Below, one piece after another: positions 17,574-25,761 of a stretch of 64,000 bases of DNA (its first letter is position 1; every line of letters starts with the position of its first letter). Made by a program: the position numbers and the translations under genes. The notes beneath the pieces are model-generated. The model was not told where the DNA came from. It did no database searches and saw nothing but the letters and a program-made list of their open reading frames with translations. Source of the DNA: Cerasibacillus quisquiliarum (GTDB lineage: Bacteria; Bacillota; Bacilli; Bacillales; Amphibacillaceae); assembly GCF_014202495.1 (NCBI RefSeq), contig NZ_JACHHA010000001.1, forward strand, positions 167,908-231,907. Direction: 5' to 3'.

Positions 17574-18341
17574 ATGAAAGGTAAAGTGGTAATCGTTACA
17601 GGTGGATCAAGTGGTATGGGGAAGGCGATGGCGAAACGGTTTGCAGATGAGGGAGCGAATGTTGTTATTACAGGGAGAAATGAAGAAAGATTGTTGGCTG
17701 CGAAAGAAATGCTTGAGAAAACAGCGACAGGTAAAGTCCTCCCAATCGTAATGGATGTGCGCCAGATTGATGATGTTGATCGCATGGTGGAAGAGACAGT
17801 CGCAAAATTCGGCACGATAGATCATTTAGTTAATAACGCAGCTGGAAACTTCATTGTGAAAGCGGAAGACCTGTCAGTCAACGGATGGAATGCTGTTATT
17901 GATATCGTATTGAATGGAACGTTTTATTGTAGTCAACGAGTCGGAAAATATTGGATTGATGAGAAAAAGAAGGGATCTATTTTAAACATGGTTGCCACTT
18001 ATGCATGGGACGCTGGGGCTGGTGTCATACATAGCGCAGCGGCTAAAGCAGGTGTGTTAAGTTTAACGCGCACATTAGCAGTTGAGTGGGGAGGACGTTA
18101 CGGCATTCGTGTCAATGCCATCGCTCCAGGTCCAATTGAGCGTACAGGAGGTGCTGACAAGCTCATGCTGTCTGAAAAAATGGCTGAGCGCACCCGTCAA
18201 TCTGTTCCATTGAAGCGCTTCGGTACACCAGAAGAAATCGCAGGGCTTGCTTATTTTCTATTATCGGAAGATGCAGCCTATATTAATGGTGAAGTCGTGA
18301 CGATGGATGGCGGCATGTGGTTGAATCAGTTTCCGTTTTAA
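17574..18341 (+). CDS. fadH: 2,4-dienoyl-CoA reductase, short-chain dehydrogenase family
   Basis: A 255-residue NADPH-dependent reductase that lets polyunsaturated acyl-CoA enter beta-oxidation. TGGSSGMGKAMAKRF (residues 9-23) is the dinucleotide site and NNAAGNF is the SDR core. The active-site strand reads NMVATYAWDAGAGVIHSAAAKAG. The usual YxxxK tyrosine is replaced by a His (HSAAAK), as in YkuF/FadH and mitochondrial DECR proteins. It ends VVTMDGGMWLNQFPF, very like YkuF. ATG 17574 has GAAAGGG upstream; an earlier in-frame ATG at 17544 lies inside the operator and is not used. Regulation by FadR is supported by the perfect operator at 17541. Confidence 0.87.
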   Translation: MKGKVVIVTGGSSGMGKAMAKRFADEGANVVITGRNEERLLAAKEMLEKTATGKVLPIVMDVRQIDDVDRMVEETVAKFGTIDHLVNNAAGNFIVKAEDLSVNGWNAVIDIVLNGTFYCSQRVGKYWIDEKKKGSILNMVATYAWDAGAGVIHSAAAKAGVLSLTRTLAVEWGGRYGIRVNAIAPGPIERTGGADKLMLSEKMAERTRQSVPLKRFGTPEEIAGLAYFLLSEDAAYINGEVVTMDGGMWLNQFPF

Positions 18342-18401
18342 TCGTAATGAACATAGGTTGTCGGTAGAATAGTAGGATAGAGATACAAGATTTTAAAAAT
18401 T

Positions 18402-18450
18402 AAACCACATGACATCTAATGCAAAGGCATAGATGTCATGTGGTTTTCTT
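18402..18450 (+). terminator. Terminator after fadH
   Basis: AAACCACATGACATCT (18402-18417) pairs perfectly with AGATGTCATGTGGTTT (18431-18446), followed by TCTT. The very stable stem stands between fadH and repeat array 2. Confidence 0.8.
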
Positions 18451-18471
18451 GTGTAAGTTACTGTTTTCGAT

Positions 18472-18592
18472 AAAATCGCGCGGTCCCAGGCTAAAATCGC
18501 GCAATCCCAGGTCAAAATCGCGCAACCCCGCGCCGAAATCGCGCAACCCCGCGCCGAAATCGCGCAACCCCGCGCCGAAATCGCGCGACCCA
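18472..18592 (+). repeat. 21-bp GC-rich tandem repeat array 2 (about 6 units)
   Basis: Six units at 21-base spacing, beginning at 18472, 18493, 18514, 18535, 18556 and 18577 (the last partial). The core is AAATCGCGCAACCCCGCGCC. Units 3 to 5 are nearly identical; the flanking units have drifted. It lies between convergent genes (fadH and enoyl-CoA hydratase), in the same orientation as the other arrays. Confidence 0.93.
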
Positions 18593-18721
18593 TAACAATC
18601 TTCCTTTAAAAAAAGAGCAAACCGCTAATTTGTGTGGTCATGTTTGGTTTTTACACAAGTCTTATGTGAATGGCAAGGTCTTCGTATAGAACTCCATAAA
18701 GCACTGTCGTTCTTGGACGCA

Positions 18722-19492
18722 TTACTTCCCTTTAAATACCGGTTTTCGTTTTTCTAAAAATGCTTGCACTCCTTCTTGATGATCTTCAGTACTTCTCATT
18801 TTGAGTTGACCTTTCTTTTCTCGCTCTAAGAAATGGCGGAGCTCATCTTTTTTCTCTTCATGATAGATTATTTTTGACTCAATGATGGCTTGAAGTGGAG
18901 TAGCTTGTAATTTGGTTGCTAGAAGTTTGGCACCTGATAAAGCATCTTGATCCGTTAAGATATCGACAAATCCGATGTTTTTCGCTGTTTCACCGCTAAC
19001 TTGTTCTAGATTCCATATAAATTGTTTTGCTTGGTGTGTGCCGAGACGTTCCTTTAGGAAGAAATGTCCACCACCATCTGGAATTAAAGCGATGCCAGCA
19101 AAAAGCATGCCGAACTTCGCTTCTTGATGAGCGACAATATAATCGGAGTTTAGCGCTAAGCTTAATCCTAAACCAACAGCTGGACCGTTAACAGCGGCAA
19201 TCGTTATTTTAGGAAGCATATATAATTTCAAAGCGATTGCTTCTAGTGTTTGCATCACATTATCAAACTGAGTGGTATCATGGAGTTGCTTCATCATAGT
19301 AATATCGCCACCGGCACTAAACGCTTTCCCAGCGCCAGTTAAGATAACAATGGAGTCATCATTTTTTTCAACTTGTTCAATTTTTTCTAATAATTGTTCC
19401 ATCGTTTCGACATCGATTGCATTGTAACTTGAGGGCCGGTTTAATGTAATGATTGACACGCCATTATTTCTAGTTAAGCTGACTTTTTCCAT
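18722..19492 (-). CDS. Enoyl-CoA hydratase/isomerase family protein
   Basis: A 256-residue crotonase-fold protein. GKAFSAGGDI near residue 60 and the AAVNGPAVGLGLSLALNSDYIVA strand form the CoA and oxyanion pocket. At the site where classical hydratases carry a Glu, FGMLFAGIALIPDGGG is seen, so isomerase or another crotonase activity is possible. On the minus strand AAGGAG lies eight bases before ATG 19492; the GTG at 19501 overlaps that site. A perfect FadR operator lies about 380 bases upstream (19871-19888), so it should belong to the fatty-acid degradation regulon. Confidence 0.85.
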   Translation of the reverse strand: MEKVSLTRNNGVSIITLNRPSSYNAIDVETMEQLLEKIEQVEKNDDSIVILTGAGKAFSAGGDITMMKQLHDTTQFDNVMQTLEAIALKLYMLPKITIAAVNGPAVGLGLSLALNSDYIVAHQEAKFGMLFAGIALIPDGGGHFFLKERLGTHQAKQFIWNLEQVSGETAKNIGFVDILTDQDALSGAKLLATKLQATPLQAIIESKIIYHEEKKDELRHFLEREKKGQLKMRSTEDHQEGVQAFLEKRKPVFKGK

Positions 19493-19595
19493 CCATATCA
19501 CTCCTTATTATTTTTTCTTTGTCACATGTAATGTCCACGAATTAAATAGGGAGTAAATATGCTTCCCCCTCCTCACTAACTTCTTTCAAACTCGG

Positions 19596-19695
19596 TATAA
19601 GTGCAGAGTAGAGCCCTTCGCTCCCCACAAACTACCTCCAAATTCTGATTCAGAGTTAAGTAGAGCACCGCATCCCCACACAGACTCCACAAAAA
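19596..19695. repeat. Imperfect tandem duplication of about 50 bases in the enoyl-CoA hydratase leader
   Basis: Two similar blocks follow each other. Each starts AGTAGAGC (about 19605 and 19656), continues CCCCACA and CTCCA, and ends near GATT. A short minus-strand frame covers the area, but it has no ribosome binding site and looks fortuitous. The block is G+C-richer than its surroundings and separates the FadR site from the gene that it should control. Confidence 0.5.
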
Positions 19696-19870
19696 TCAAG
19701 ATTAAACAAAGGGCAGCGTCACGCTCAACGCTCGAAACAAAAATCACATAAAAACTAATTATTCTCATCGGAAATCTGTCATTTTATTTACAATTTCTGT
19801 CATTCCTTCTCATCCTCAATAAACGGATTGCTACGCTTTAATTTATAAATTATTTTTCTCAACGCAAACA

Positions 19871-19917
19871 TGAATGATTATTCATTCACTGCATATACCA
19901 TTCATTATAATAGATTA
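19871..19917 (-). promoter_or_regulatory. Perfect FadR-type operator with candidate minus-strand promoter
   Basis: TGAATGATTATTCATTCA at 19871-19888 is identical to the operator before fadH. On the minus strand a TATAAT lies just upstream of it (near 19905-19915), with a weak TTCCAA -35 about 17 bases before. The nearest minus-strand gene is the enoyl-CoA hydratase, about 380 bases downstream. Confidence 0.7.
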
Positions 19918-20169
19918 TTCATAAAATTGGAAGTGTTATTCTAAACGGTAATGCAACTGCCAATCTGCTATTCGTTTCCCATACTCAGATTAAAATGCGT
20001 CCTAAACGAGATGGTAGCTCAACGTTAAATAAATCATTATTTGAGTAGAGAAACTTAATCGGTGCACATTTTTTCTATTGAACCAGCATATTAATGAAAA
20101 GGTAATGCATTTTTTTTAACAGAAAAATCTAGGAAATATCAATTGATTAAACTGGAATGAGGGATATCT

Positions 20170-20295
20170 ATGATGAAAAGGAAGTGGAAGCGAATTAAAG
20201 TGATGACTATTTTTGGTACAAGGCCAGAAGCGATCAAAATGGCGCCGCTTGTTTTGGAATTAGAGAAGCGGAGTTTCCACGACAGATGCTATTAA
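20170..20295 (+). pseudogene. mnaA: Remnant of UDP-N-acetylglucosamine 2-epimerase gene (N-terminal 36 codons)
   Basis: From ATG 20170, preceded by GAGGG, 41 codons are open. They contain KVMTIFGTRPEAIKMAPLVL, the near-invariant N-terminus of the non-hydrolysing UDP-GlcNAc 2-epimerase. After LELEKR the sequence changes. In the next frame CGACAGATGCTA reads RQML, matching the AQHRQML segment that in the intact enzyme lies about 15 residues later. So a small internal deletion and a large 3' deletion have destroyed the gene. The intact enzyme has about 375 residues. Confidence 0.85.
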
Positions 20296-20505
20296 TTTGG
20301 TACAATAGAAAAATATTATATTGGTAATAATATATTTTTTAGCTTTGCAAGAAAAGCAGCTCTAACAAATGTGAAGTCGTGCGAGAATCGAAGTCCGTAC
20401 CTGGTAGAGTCTTTTACCCGATGTGAAGTAGCACACCTGATAAAAAGTCATGATCTTTTGCAAATAAAGTGTTATTTTAATAGTTAACTTTAGGAGGTAT
20501 TGCAT

Positions 20506-21150
20506 ATGAAAAAAGTATTATTGACAGGTTTTGACCCGTTTGGTAAAGATACGATTAATCCCGCTTTGGAAGTAGTGAAACAGCTTGATGGCTTGGTAGT
20601 TGATGATATTGAGCTCATCGCTTTAGAAGTGCCAACAGTGTTTCAAAAATCGATTAAGGTTGTTCAGGAGGGGATAGAAAAGCATACCCCTGATGTTGTG
20701 ATTTGTGTCGGACAAGCTGGTGGTAGGAAACAAATCACACCTGAGAGAGTTGCCATAAATGTTGATGATGCACGCATTCCAGATAATGAAGGTAATCAAC
20801 CAATTGATGAACCGATTGTAGAAGGAGGGCCCGCCGCATATTGGACAACGCTTCCGATTAAAAAGATGGTTCAACAGATGCGTCGTGTTGGCGTTCCAGC
20901 CACTGTCTCTAATACAGCTGGGACTTTTGTATGTAACCATCTATTTTATGGCATGATGCATTATCTTCACGAACAAGCTCCTCATGTTCGTGGTGGATTC
21001 ATTCATATTCCTTTTATTCCAGAGCAAATATTGGATAAGAGTGCACCAAGTATGAGTCTCGATTTGATAGTGAAAGGCATAAAGATAGCCGCTATTACAG
21101 CAGTGAAGGTGAAAGAAGATATTTGTGAAGTGGGTGGAGCGTTACATTAA
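20506..21150 (+). CDS. pcp: Pyrrolidone-carboxylate peptidase (pyroglutamyl peptidase I)
   Basis: A 214-residue cytosolic cysteine peptidase (family C15) that removes N-terminal pyroglutamate from peptides. LLTGFDPFG at residues 4-12 is the family start. The catalytic triad is visible: Glu in PERVAINVDDARIPDN, Cys in SNTAGTFVCNHLFYG and His in GGFIHIPF. AGGAGG at 20492-20497 is followed by eight bases and ATG 20506. It stands alone, with a bidirectional terminator downstream. Released pyroglutamate could be fed to a 5-oxoprolinase-like enzyme, and HyuA/HyuB homologues lie at 52-56 kb, but that link is inference. Confidence 0.95.
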   Translation: MKKVLLTGFDPFGKDTINPALEVVKQLDGLVVDDIELIALEVPTVFQKSIKVVQEGIEKHTPDVVICVGQAGGRKQITPERVAINVDDARIPDNEGNQPIDEPIVEGGPAAYWTTLPIKKMVQQMRRVGVPATVSNTAGTFVCNHLFYGMMHYLHEQAPHVRGGFIHIPFIPEQILDKSAPSMSLDLIVKGIKIAAITAVKVKEDICEVGGALH

Positions 21151-21307
21151 AGGGAGATATGAAATGTATATCCGAAAGTATAAAATAGGTCAGTTCGGTC
21201 TACTAGATGACAATAAGACGTATTGGTAGAAATGCACCGAGGAGCAGTCTACTAGAAGTGAGTTGAAGAAAAAGAGTGAACTATGACGGAAAGAGACCAC
21301 TAGAAAA

Positions 21308-21360
21308 TCCCTACTCTATATGATTTCAATTAATGAATCAACCGAGAGTAGGGATAAATA
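21308..21360. terminator. Bidirectional terminator between pcp and the PfkB kinase gene
   Basis: TCCCTACTCT (21308-21317) pairs with AGAGTAGGGA (21345-21354), with A/T-rich flanks on both sides. It lies between convergent genes. Confidence 0.7.
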
Positions 21361-21418
21361 ATTAGTGAAGACTAAATGGAGATGAATTGTATCCGACCAG
21401 GATCCACAATTTTGCTTT

Positions 21419-22327
21419 TTAAAGAATTCTCGCAAAGTCTCCGCCTGTTTGTTGTACAACTTTTGCGGAAATATCGTTACCTAATTGGCAAGCTTCTTTA
21501 ACCGATAAGCCTTGAGCGATTCCACTGATGAAAGCCCCGGTATGTGCATCGCCAGCGCCGATTGTGTCAACGACTGGCACGGCTGATGTAGTCGGGATGA
21601 CATTTGAATGATGTCCATCGAAATAAAAACAACCTTTATTTCCTAAAGTTACAATAACGGCTTCATTTGTTAATAGATGCAATTTTCTCGCGCTTTCTTC
21701 GAGAGATGCCCCTGAAACAAGCGCTAACAATTCATTCAAGTTACCATGTACAATCGTTCGCAACTGTAAAACGTTCTTTAAAACAGCTTGATCAATATAA
21801 GACACACGTGGTCCGGGATCAAAAACAACGGTCGCATGAGGCGCTTTTTTCGTCCGCAATTGGTTCACGATGACCTCACCTGATGGACCTTCTAATTCAT
21901 AGCCCGAGACATAAATATAGTCATACTCGTGGAGTCGTATTCGGTCAAACCATGCATCCTTCCAAACTGTCTCTATACCAGGAACAGAAAGAAAAGTCCG
22001 TTCGCCACCTGGTTCGACAAAGGACATATTCCAACCATTATCTAGGGAAGGGTCTTCCAATATGATTGGAATGTTGTGTTTTTTTAAATGTGAGCGAATC
22101 ATGTCTGCATACGGTCCCTTTCCAACTGGGGCGAACAATATATTTTCCAAAGAAAAATGATTCATGACTTGCTGAACGTTATAAGCACAGCCACCGACCA
22201 TAGATTTTACGTGTTCACCGTATAGATCTTCACCGGATTTCGGAAGTTGTTTAACACGCACAATGATGTCGATCACAGCTGCTCCAATAACACAGATGTT
22301 TTTACTGAGCTTGTTGCTTTCGTTCAC
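21419..22327 (-). CDS. PfkB-family sugar/nucleoside kinase (YegV-like)
   Basis: A 302-residue ribokinase-fold kinase. GGCAYNVQQVMNHF near residue 46 is the PfkB signature 1 region, and the C-terminal DTIGAGDAHTGAFISG holds the catalytic Asp and the ATP anion hole (signature 2). IIVRVKQLPKSGEDLYG is the substrate lid. The GTG start at 22327 lies inside the 3' end of the permease gene (26-base overlap) with GGGAGGA before it, so translation is coupled. The operon order (regulator, ADP-ribosylglycohydrolase, permease, kinase) matches E. coli yegTUVW apart from transporter type. A nucleoside or related riboside is the likely substrate. Confidence 0.85.
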   Translation of the reverse strand: MNESNKLSKNICVIGAAVIDIIVRVKQLPKSGEDLYGEHVKSMVGGCAYNVQQVMNHFSLENILFAPVGKGPYADMIRSHLKKHNIPIILEDPSLDNGWNMSFVEPGGERTFLSVPGIETVWKDAWFDRIRLHEYDYIYVSGYELEGPSGEVIVNQLRTKKAPHATVVFDPGPRVSYIDQAVLKNVLQLRTIVHGNLNELLALVSGASLEESARKLHLLTNEAVIVTLGNKGCFYFDGHHSNVIPTTSAVPVVDTIGAGDAHTGAFISGIAQGLSVKEACQLGNDISAKVVQQTGGDFARIL

Positions 22328-23690
22328 TCGTATGTCCTCCCTTATTCATAAACGGATGTAAGATAACATATGATAGATAGCTACTCATAAATGCGAGTAA
22401 TAATCCTAAGCTATTGTCTCGGAATATTCCGATTGCAAATGGTCCATCAAAAAAGTCTGTATTCGTAAATAGAAAACCAATAATAGTCCCAACAAACCAA
22501 CTCATGACACCGACTTTGTTAAACGTATGATTGCCATTTGGGTCGAGAAGAGCTAACTTATAGCCTGCTTTTCGGTTAAAATAGTAGTCTGCGATAAAGA
22601 CAGCTCCCCAAGCAGCAATTCCGATTCCAAGTAAGCCTAAAAACAATTCGAAGTTATACAAAAAGTCTTGCGAAATAAATAGGACGTATATCGGAATAAA
22701 AATCATAATCGCACCATGAATCGTTAGTGACACGTGGTCAGAGACACGAATATTCATCGTTTCTAAATTAACGCGTGCTGACTTTAAACTTATAATACAT
22801 TGTGGTATTAATCCACCAACCGCTGTTATAAAATAAATAACTGAAATCCATGACGGTAAAGCATGTGCAATGACGTCAATCGGGTTAGCTGATGTCGCAA
22901 TATCTGGTAAAGATGTACTGAGCAAAGTTCCAACAAACATAATAATAAACAAAGGAATAACAGCACCGAATACGACACTTTTCATGATGGCTGAATTTTT
23001 ATTATCGGGTGATTGATAGGCACTATAGTCTGCCCCGGCAATTGACCAACTAATTCCTGTACCAGCCATAATAATGGATACAGCGGGTAAGAATCCTGTT
23101 AACCAGCTACCATTTGGCATGTTAAATAACTGTTGCCAGTCGGTATCCGGAATAAGAATTGCTAATATAACGAGTGTGAGACCACCAAAAACATAAGTAA
23201 AAAAAGTTTGTAGTTTAGCAAGTTGTTGTTGATTTAAGAGTCCTGAGAGTAATACTAACGAAGCAAAAATAAGTAAGCAGATCATCGTCGTGGTGTTATT
23301 TTGACTGATATTGAAGACATTCATCAAAGAAAGTAAAATGAGTGTTCCAGTTATGACATTGACTGCAAGCCAACCGACTAAATTTAGCCATCCTAGGAAG
23401 TTAGGAATCCAATTTCCTCTTATACCGAAAGCGGCTCTGGATAACATAAATGTCGTAATCCCGTTTTTCTTACCAATGACACTAATGTACCCGACAAGGA
23501 TAAATGATAGTGATGCAATGAAAGCGGCTAATGTTGCTTGAACAAAGCTTAACTGAAAGCCGACAATCATCGCTCCATAGACGACACCTAAAATTCCAAT
23601 ATTAGCAGCAAACCAGATGAAAAATAAATCTTTTGGTTTACCGACCCGTTCATTTTCTGGTACTGTAATCATTTCCTGTTCTTTATTCAT
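22302..23690 (-). CDS. NCS1-family permease (cytosine/purine/nucleoside type)
   Basis: A membrane protein of 462 residues with about 12 segments. The N-terminal PENERVGKPKDLFFIWFAANIG, the GKKNGITTFMLSRAAFGIRGNWIP loop and the GADYSAYQSPD segment mark the NCS1 cytosine-permease family (CodB, PucI). It should bring a nucleobase or nucleoside into the cell. ATG 23690 is chosen because GGAGGG lies six bases before it, four bases after the stop of the previous gene. In E. coli the matching position in the yeg operon is held by an MFS-type nucleoside transporter, so this is a transporter swap. Confidence 0.88.
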   Translation of the reverse strand: MNKEQEMITVPENERVGKPKDLFFIWFAANIGILGVVYGAMIVGFQLSFVQATLAAFIASLSFILVGYISVIGKKNGITTFMLSRAAFGIRGNWIPNFLGWLNLVGWLAVNVITGTLILLSLMNVFNISQNNTTTMICLLIFASLVLLSGLLNQQQLAKLQTFFTYVFGGLTLVILAILIPDTDWQQLFNMPNGSWLTGFLPAVSIIMAGTGISWSIAGADYSAYQSPDNKNSAIMKSVVFGAVIPLFIIMFVGTLLSTSLPDIATSANPIDVIAHALPSWISVIYFITAVGGLIPQCIISLKSARVNLETMNIRVSDHVSLTIHGAIMIFIPIYVLFISQDFLYNFELFLGLLGIGIAAWGAVFIADYYFNRKAGYKLALLDPNGNHTFNKVGVMSWFVGTIIGFLFTNTDFFDGPFAIGIFRDNSLGLLLAFMSSYLSYVILHPFMNKGGHTSERKQQAQ

Positions 23691-23694
23691 TTTT

Positions 23695-24693
23695 TTACCC
23701 TCCAACATCTTCCCTAAATTTTAAAAGGTACTGCGTATAATGATTGAAGTCGACTTGATTGTTTTCATCAATGATGCGAATGTAATCTTTATTTATTTTG
23801 TCTACTCCTTGTTTTGCTCCACAGATTGCTGTTGCCATAGCTCCAATTGTGTCTGTATCACCACCTAGATTAGCGCAAAAAACGGCACAACGCTCTACTG
23901 TTTTCGTGTAATAGGCGATACTTAATGCAGCAGGTACAGATTCACTCGTCTGAACACCTGCTCCAATGACATCATAAATATGATCGGCGAATACGTCTTC
24001 ATCGTTAGAAAATTGTTTGGCATATGTGAGGCCAAGTTTTAAACGTGCTTTTAATGAAGGGGTAAATGTTTCAGTACCATAGCCAATGGCTTTATTATAG
24101 ATCATGATTGTATCATGCATGATTTCATTCCATGATTTTTTCTCCATGGCTGAACTAACTGCTCCCGCAATCATAGCTGCTCCAGCAATGGCAATGTCTG
24201 AAGCATGAGTCACTTGACTTACTTGCCACACATAATTAATAAGTTTATCGGATTGATTTGAACGAAAGAGACATCCGATTGGTGCAATACGCATCGCTGC
24301 GCCATTTGTTTCGGCTTTTTCTGTTATTTTCTTAGGGTCTTGTCCTTGTTTAATGGCTTGCAAGGCTGCTTTTGAAGTAGGTCCGAGTATTTCTTTATCA
24401 AATGCTTGGATGTGATTTGCCCATTTAAGTAATTTTTCTGCAATGACATGCTTACTTGGGTGAAAGTTTGTTTCTATGAGAGAGTCTAAGATGATGAGTG
24501 CTTGAGCCGTATCATCAGTAAATTGTCCTTTTGTAAAATGTTTTGCTACTTCATTTGATTGTGGTCCATCTAGAAATGTCTCGATTTTTCCAAAGTAAGA
24601 TTTCACCTTGTTCCGGCTCCATAATTCGGATGGCATCCCCATTGCATCACCAATTGCTAGTCCGTATAGTGCTCCTAAAATATGATTTTTCAT
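23695..24693 (-). CDS. ADP-ribosylglycohydrolase family protein (YegU-like)
   Basis: A 332-residue all-helical hydrolase. GLAIGDAMGMPSELW near residue 11 and FTDDTAQALIILDSL near residue 58 give the first metal site. NLGGDTDTIGAMATAICG near residue 273 gives the second (GGDxD). These are the dinuclear Mg2+ motifs of the DraG/ARH family. AAGGAGG precedes ATG 24693. In this operon setting the likely role is cleavage of an N- or O-glycosidic bond of a nucleoside-like compound taken up by the permease, rather than protein de-ADP-ribosylation. That is inferred from the neighbours. Confidence 0.88.
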   Translation of the reverse strand: MKNHILGALYGLAIGDAMGMPSELWSRNKVKSYFGKIETFLDGPQSNEVAKHFTKGQFTDDTAQALIILDSLIETNFHPSKHVIAEKLLKWANHIQAFDKEILGPTSKAALQAIKQGQDPKKITEKAETNGAAMRIAPIGCLFRSNQSDKLINYVWQVSQVTHASDIAIAGAAMIAGAVSSAMEKKSWNEIMHDTIMIYNKAIGYGTETFTPSLKARLKLGLTYAKQFSNDEDVFADHIYDVIGAGVQTSESVPAALSIAYYTKTVERCAVFCANLGGDTDTIGAMATAICGAKQGVDKINKDYIRIIDENNQVDFNHYTQYLLKFREDVGG

Positions 24694-24731
24694 GTGATTC
24701 CTCCTTGATGTCTTACTACTTCAGCCTTTTA

Positions 24732-25436
24732 TTAAATGTTAATCACAATGTTAAAATCAGCATCCTGATTGTAAACAACATGAACCTCTTCTATTGCTCT
24801 TCTTCGTGTATCGAATACATAGCCTTGAACAGTTAATAATGGAATAGATTGATCTAAATTAAAATATTTCATTAGTTTTTCATCTGCTGCGATTGCTTTT
24901 ACATTAAGTCTGGCATGATCTGGTGTCGTCTTGAAATGATTTTGCAGTGTATCATAAAGTGATAATCGCGCGAAATCAAATTCATCTAGACCAGGAAACA
25001 TATCGAGGTTTAAAATGGATGTATCTAAAGTAATCCACTTATTTTTATTCATTTTTTTAAAACCGCGTAAGCGAACGAGTTTTAAAAAATTTGTTTCCTT
25101 GACTTGAAAAACCTCGTGACTGATGACTTTTGTAATAGGGATTTGATTTGCCTTTTTTGCATATGTTGAAAAACTACTAAAGTTCCAGATGTTTTTCCTG
25201 ACTGGACGCAAACGGACAAAGCTCCCTTTTCCGTGAATTTTTTCTATTATTCCATCATGAACCAAAATAGCGAGCGATCGCTGAATCGTTGTGCGTGTGA
25301 CGCCAAATTGCTCAGCGAGATCATTTTCAGATGGTAGCTGATCACCGTTTTTATATTCACCTGACAAAATTCTCGTTCTCAAGTCCTCACTTATTTGAAT
25401 GTAGATAGGGATAAAGCTTTCTTTGTCAATAGCCAA
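24732..25436 (-). CDS. GntR-family regulator with UTRA domain (HutC subfamily)
   Basis: A 234-residue repressor. The N-terminal winged helix reads PIYIQISEDLRTRILSGEY, DQLPSENDLAEQFGVTRTTIQRSL and KIHGKGSFV. A C-terminal UTRA effector domain runs from about residue 85 (IPITKVISHEVFQV) to RAIEEVHVVYNQDADFNI. The start is TTG 25436, ten bases after AGGAGG; the ATG at 25469 has no ribosome binding site. It is first gene of the minus-strand nucleoside operon and probably controls its own promoter, where a 12-base palindrome and a cre-like site lie. Confidence 0.88.
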   Translation of the reverse strand: MAIDKESFIPIYIQISEDLRTRILSGEYKNGDQLPSENDLAEQFGVTRTTIQRSLAILVHDGIIEKIHGKGSFVRLRPVRKNIWNFSSFSTYAKKANQIPITKVISHEVFQVKETNFLKLVRLRGFKKMNKNKWITLDTSILNLDMFPGLDEFDFARLSLYDTLQNHFKTTPDHARLNVKAIAADEKLMKYFNLDQSIPLLTVQGYVFDTRRRAIEEVHVVYNQDADFNIVINI

Positions 25437-25559
25437 TGATGTTCGACCTCCTATAAGATGTAAAATCATGTTGTCACTAAAAGAACTTATGGATCCGGTT
25501 TTGAAGCGAAATATTCGCCGTAGAACAACACAATTTTAGAGAACCCAAACGACACTTAA

Positions 25560-25627
25560 CTACTCGAGTAGACAAGTAAAAATGTGAGCGTTTTCATTAT
25601 ATTAGACTTTTTGTCAAGTTGTGTCAA
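25560..25627 (-). promoter_or_regulatory. Promoter of the nucleoside operon with cre-like site and palindromic operator
   Basis: On the minus strand TTGACA (25627-25622) and TAATAT (25604-25599) are separated by 17 bases. Directly downstream, 25596-25583 read TGAAAACGCTCACA, one mismatch from the CcpA cre consensus TGWAANCGNTNWCA. Further into the leader CTACTCGAGTAG at 25560-25571 is a perfect 12-base palindrome, a candidate site for the GntR protein. This suggests repression both by glucose and by the local regulator. Confidence 0.7.
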
Positions 25628-25761
25628 ATATGATTCAAAAAATTTGAAATGATACATAGATTACTTTTAACTTATATATGTTAATAATAAAATCTTAATA
25701 GATTTTATTATTAACAACTTATTGATATATTTATGTGGAAAGTGATCGGAAGGGGTGCTTA

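Noticed and set aside
18393..18593. Minus-strand frame over array 2
   Set aside because: Same artefact of the 21-base repeat; the start region is the fadH terminator hairpin.
19586..19768. Short minus-strand frame of 60 residues before the enoyl-CoA hydratase gene
   Set aside because: Covers the imperfect duplicated block, has no ribosome binding site; treated as repeat sequence, not a gene.
20305..20342. AT-rich inverted repeat after the mnaA remnant as a terminator
   Set aside because: The stem is only A/T pairs and weak; not enough to claim a terminator.
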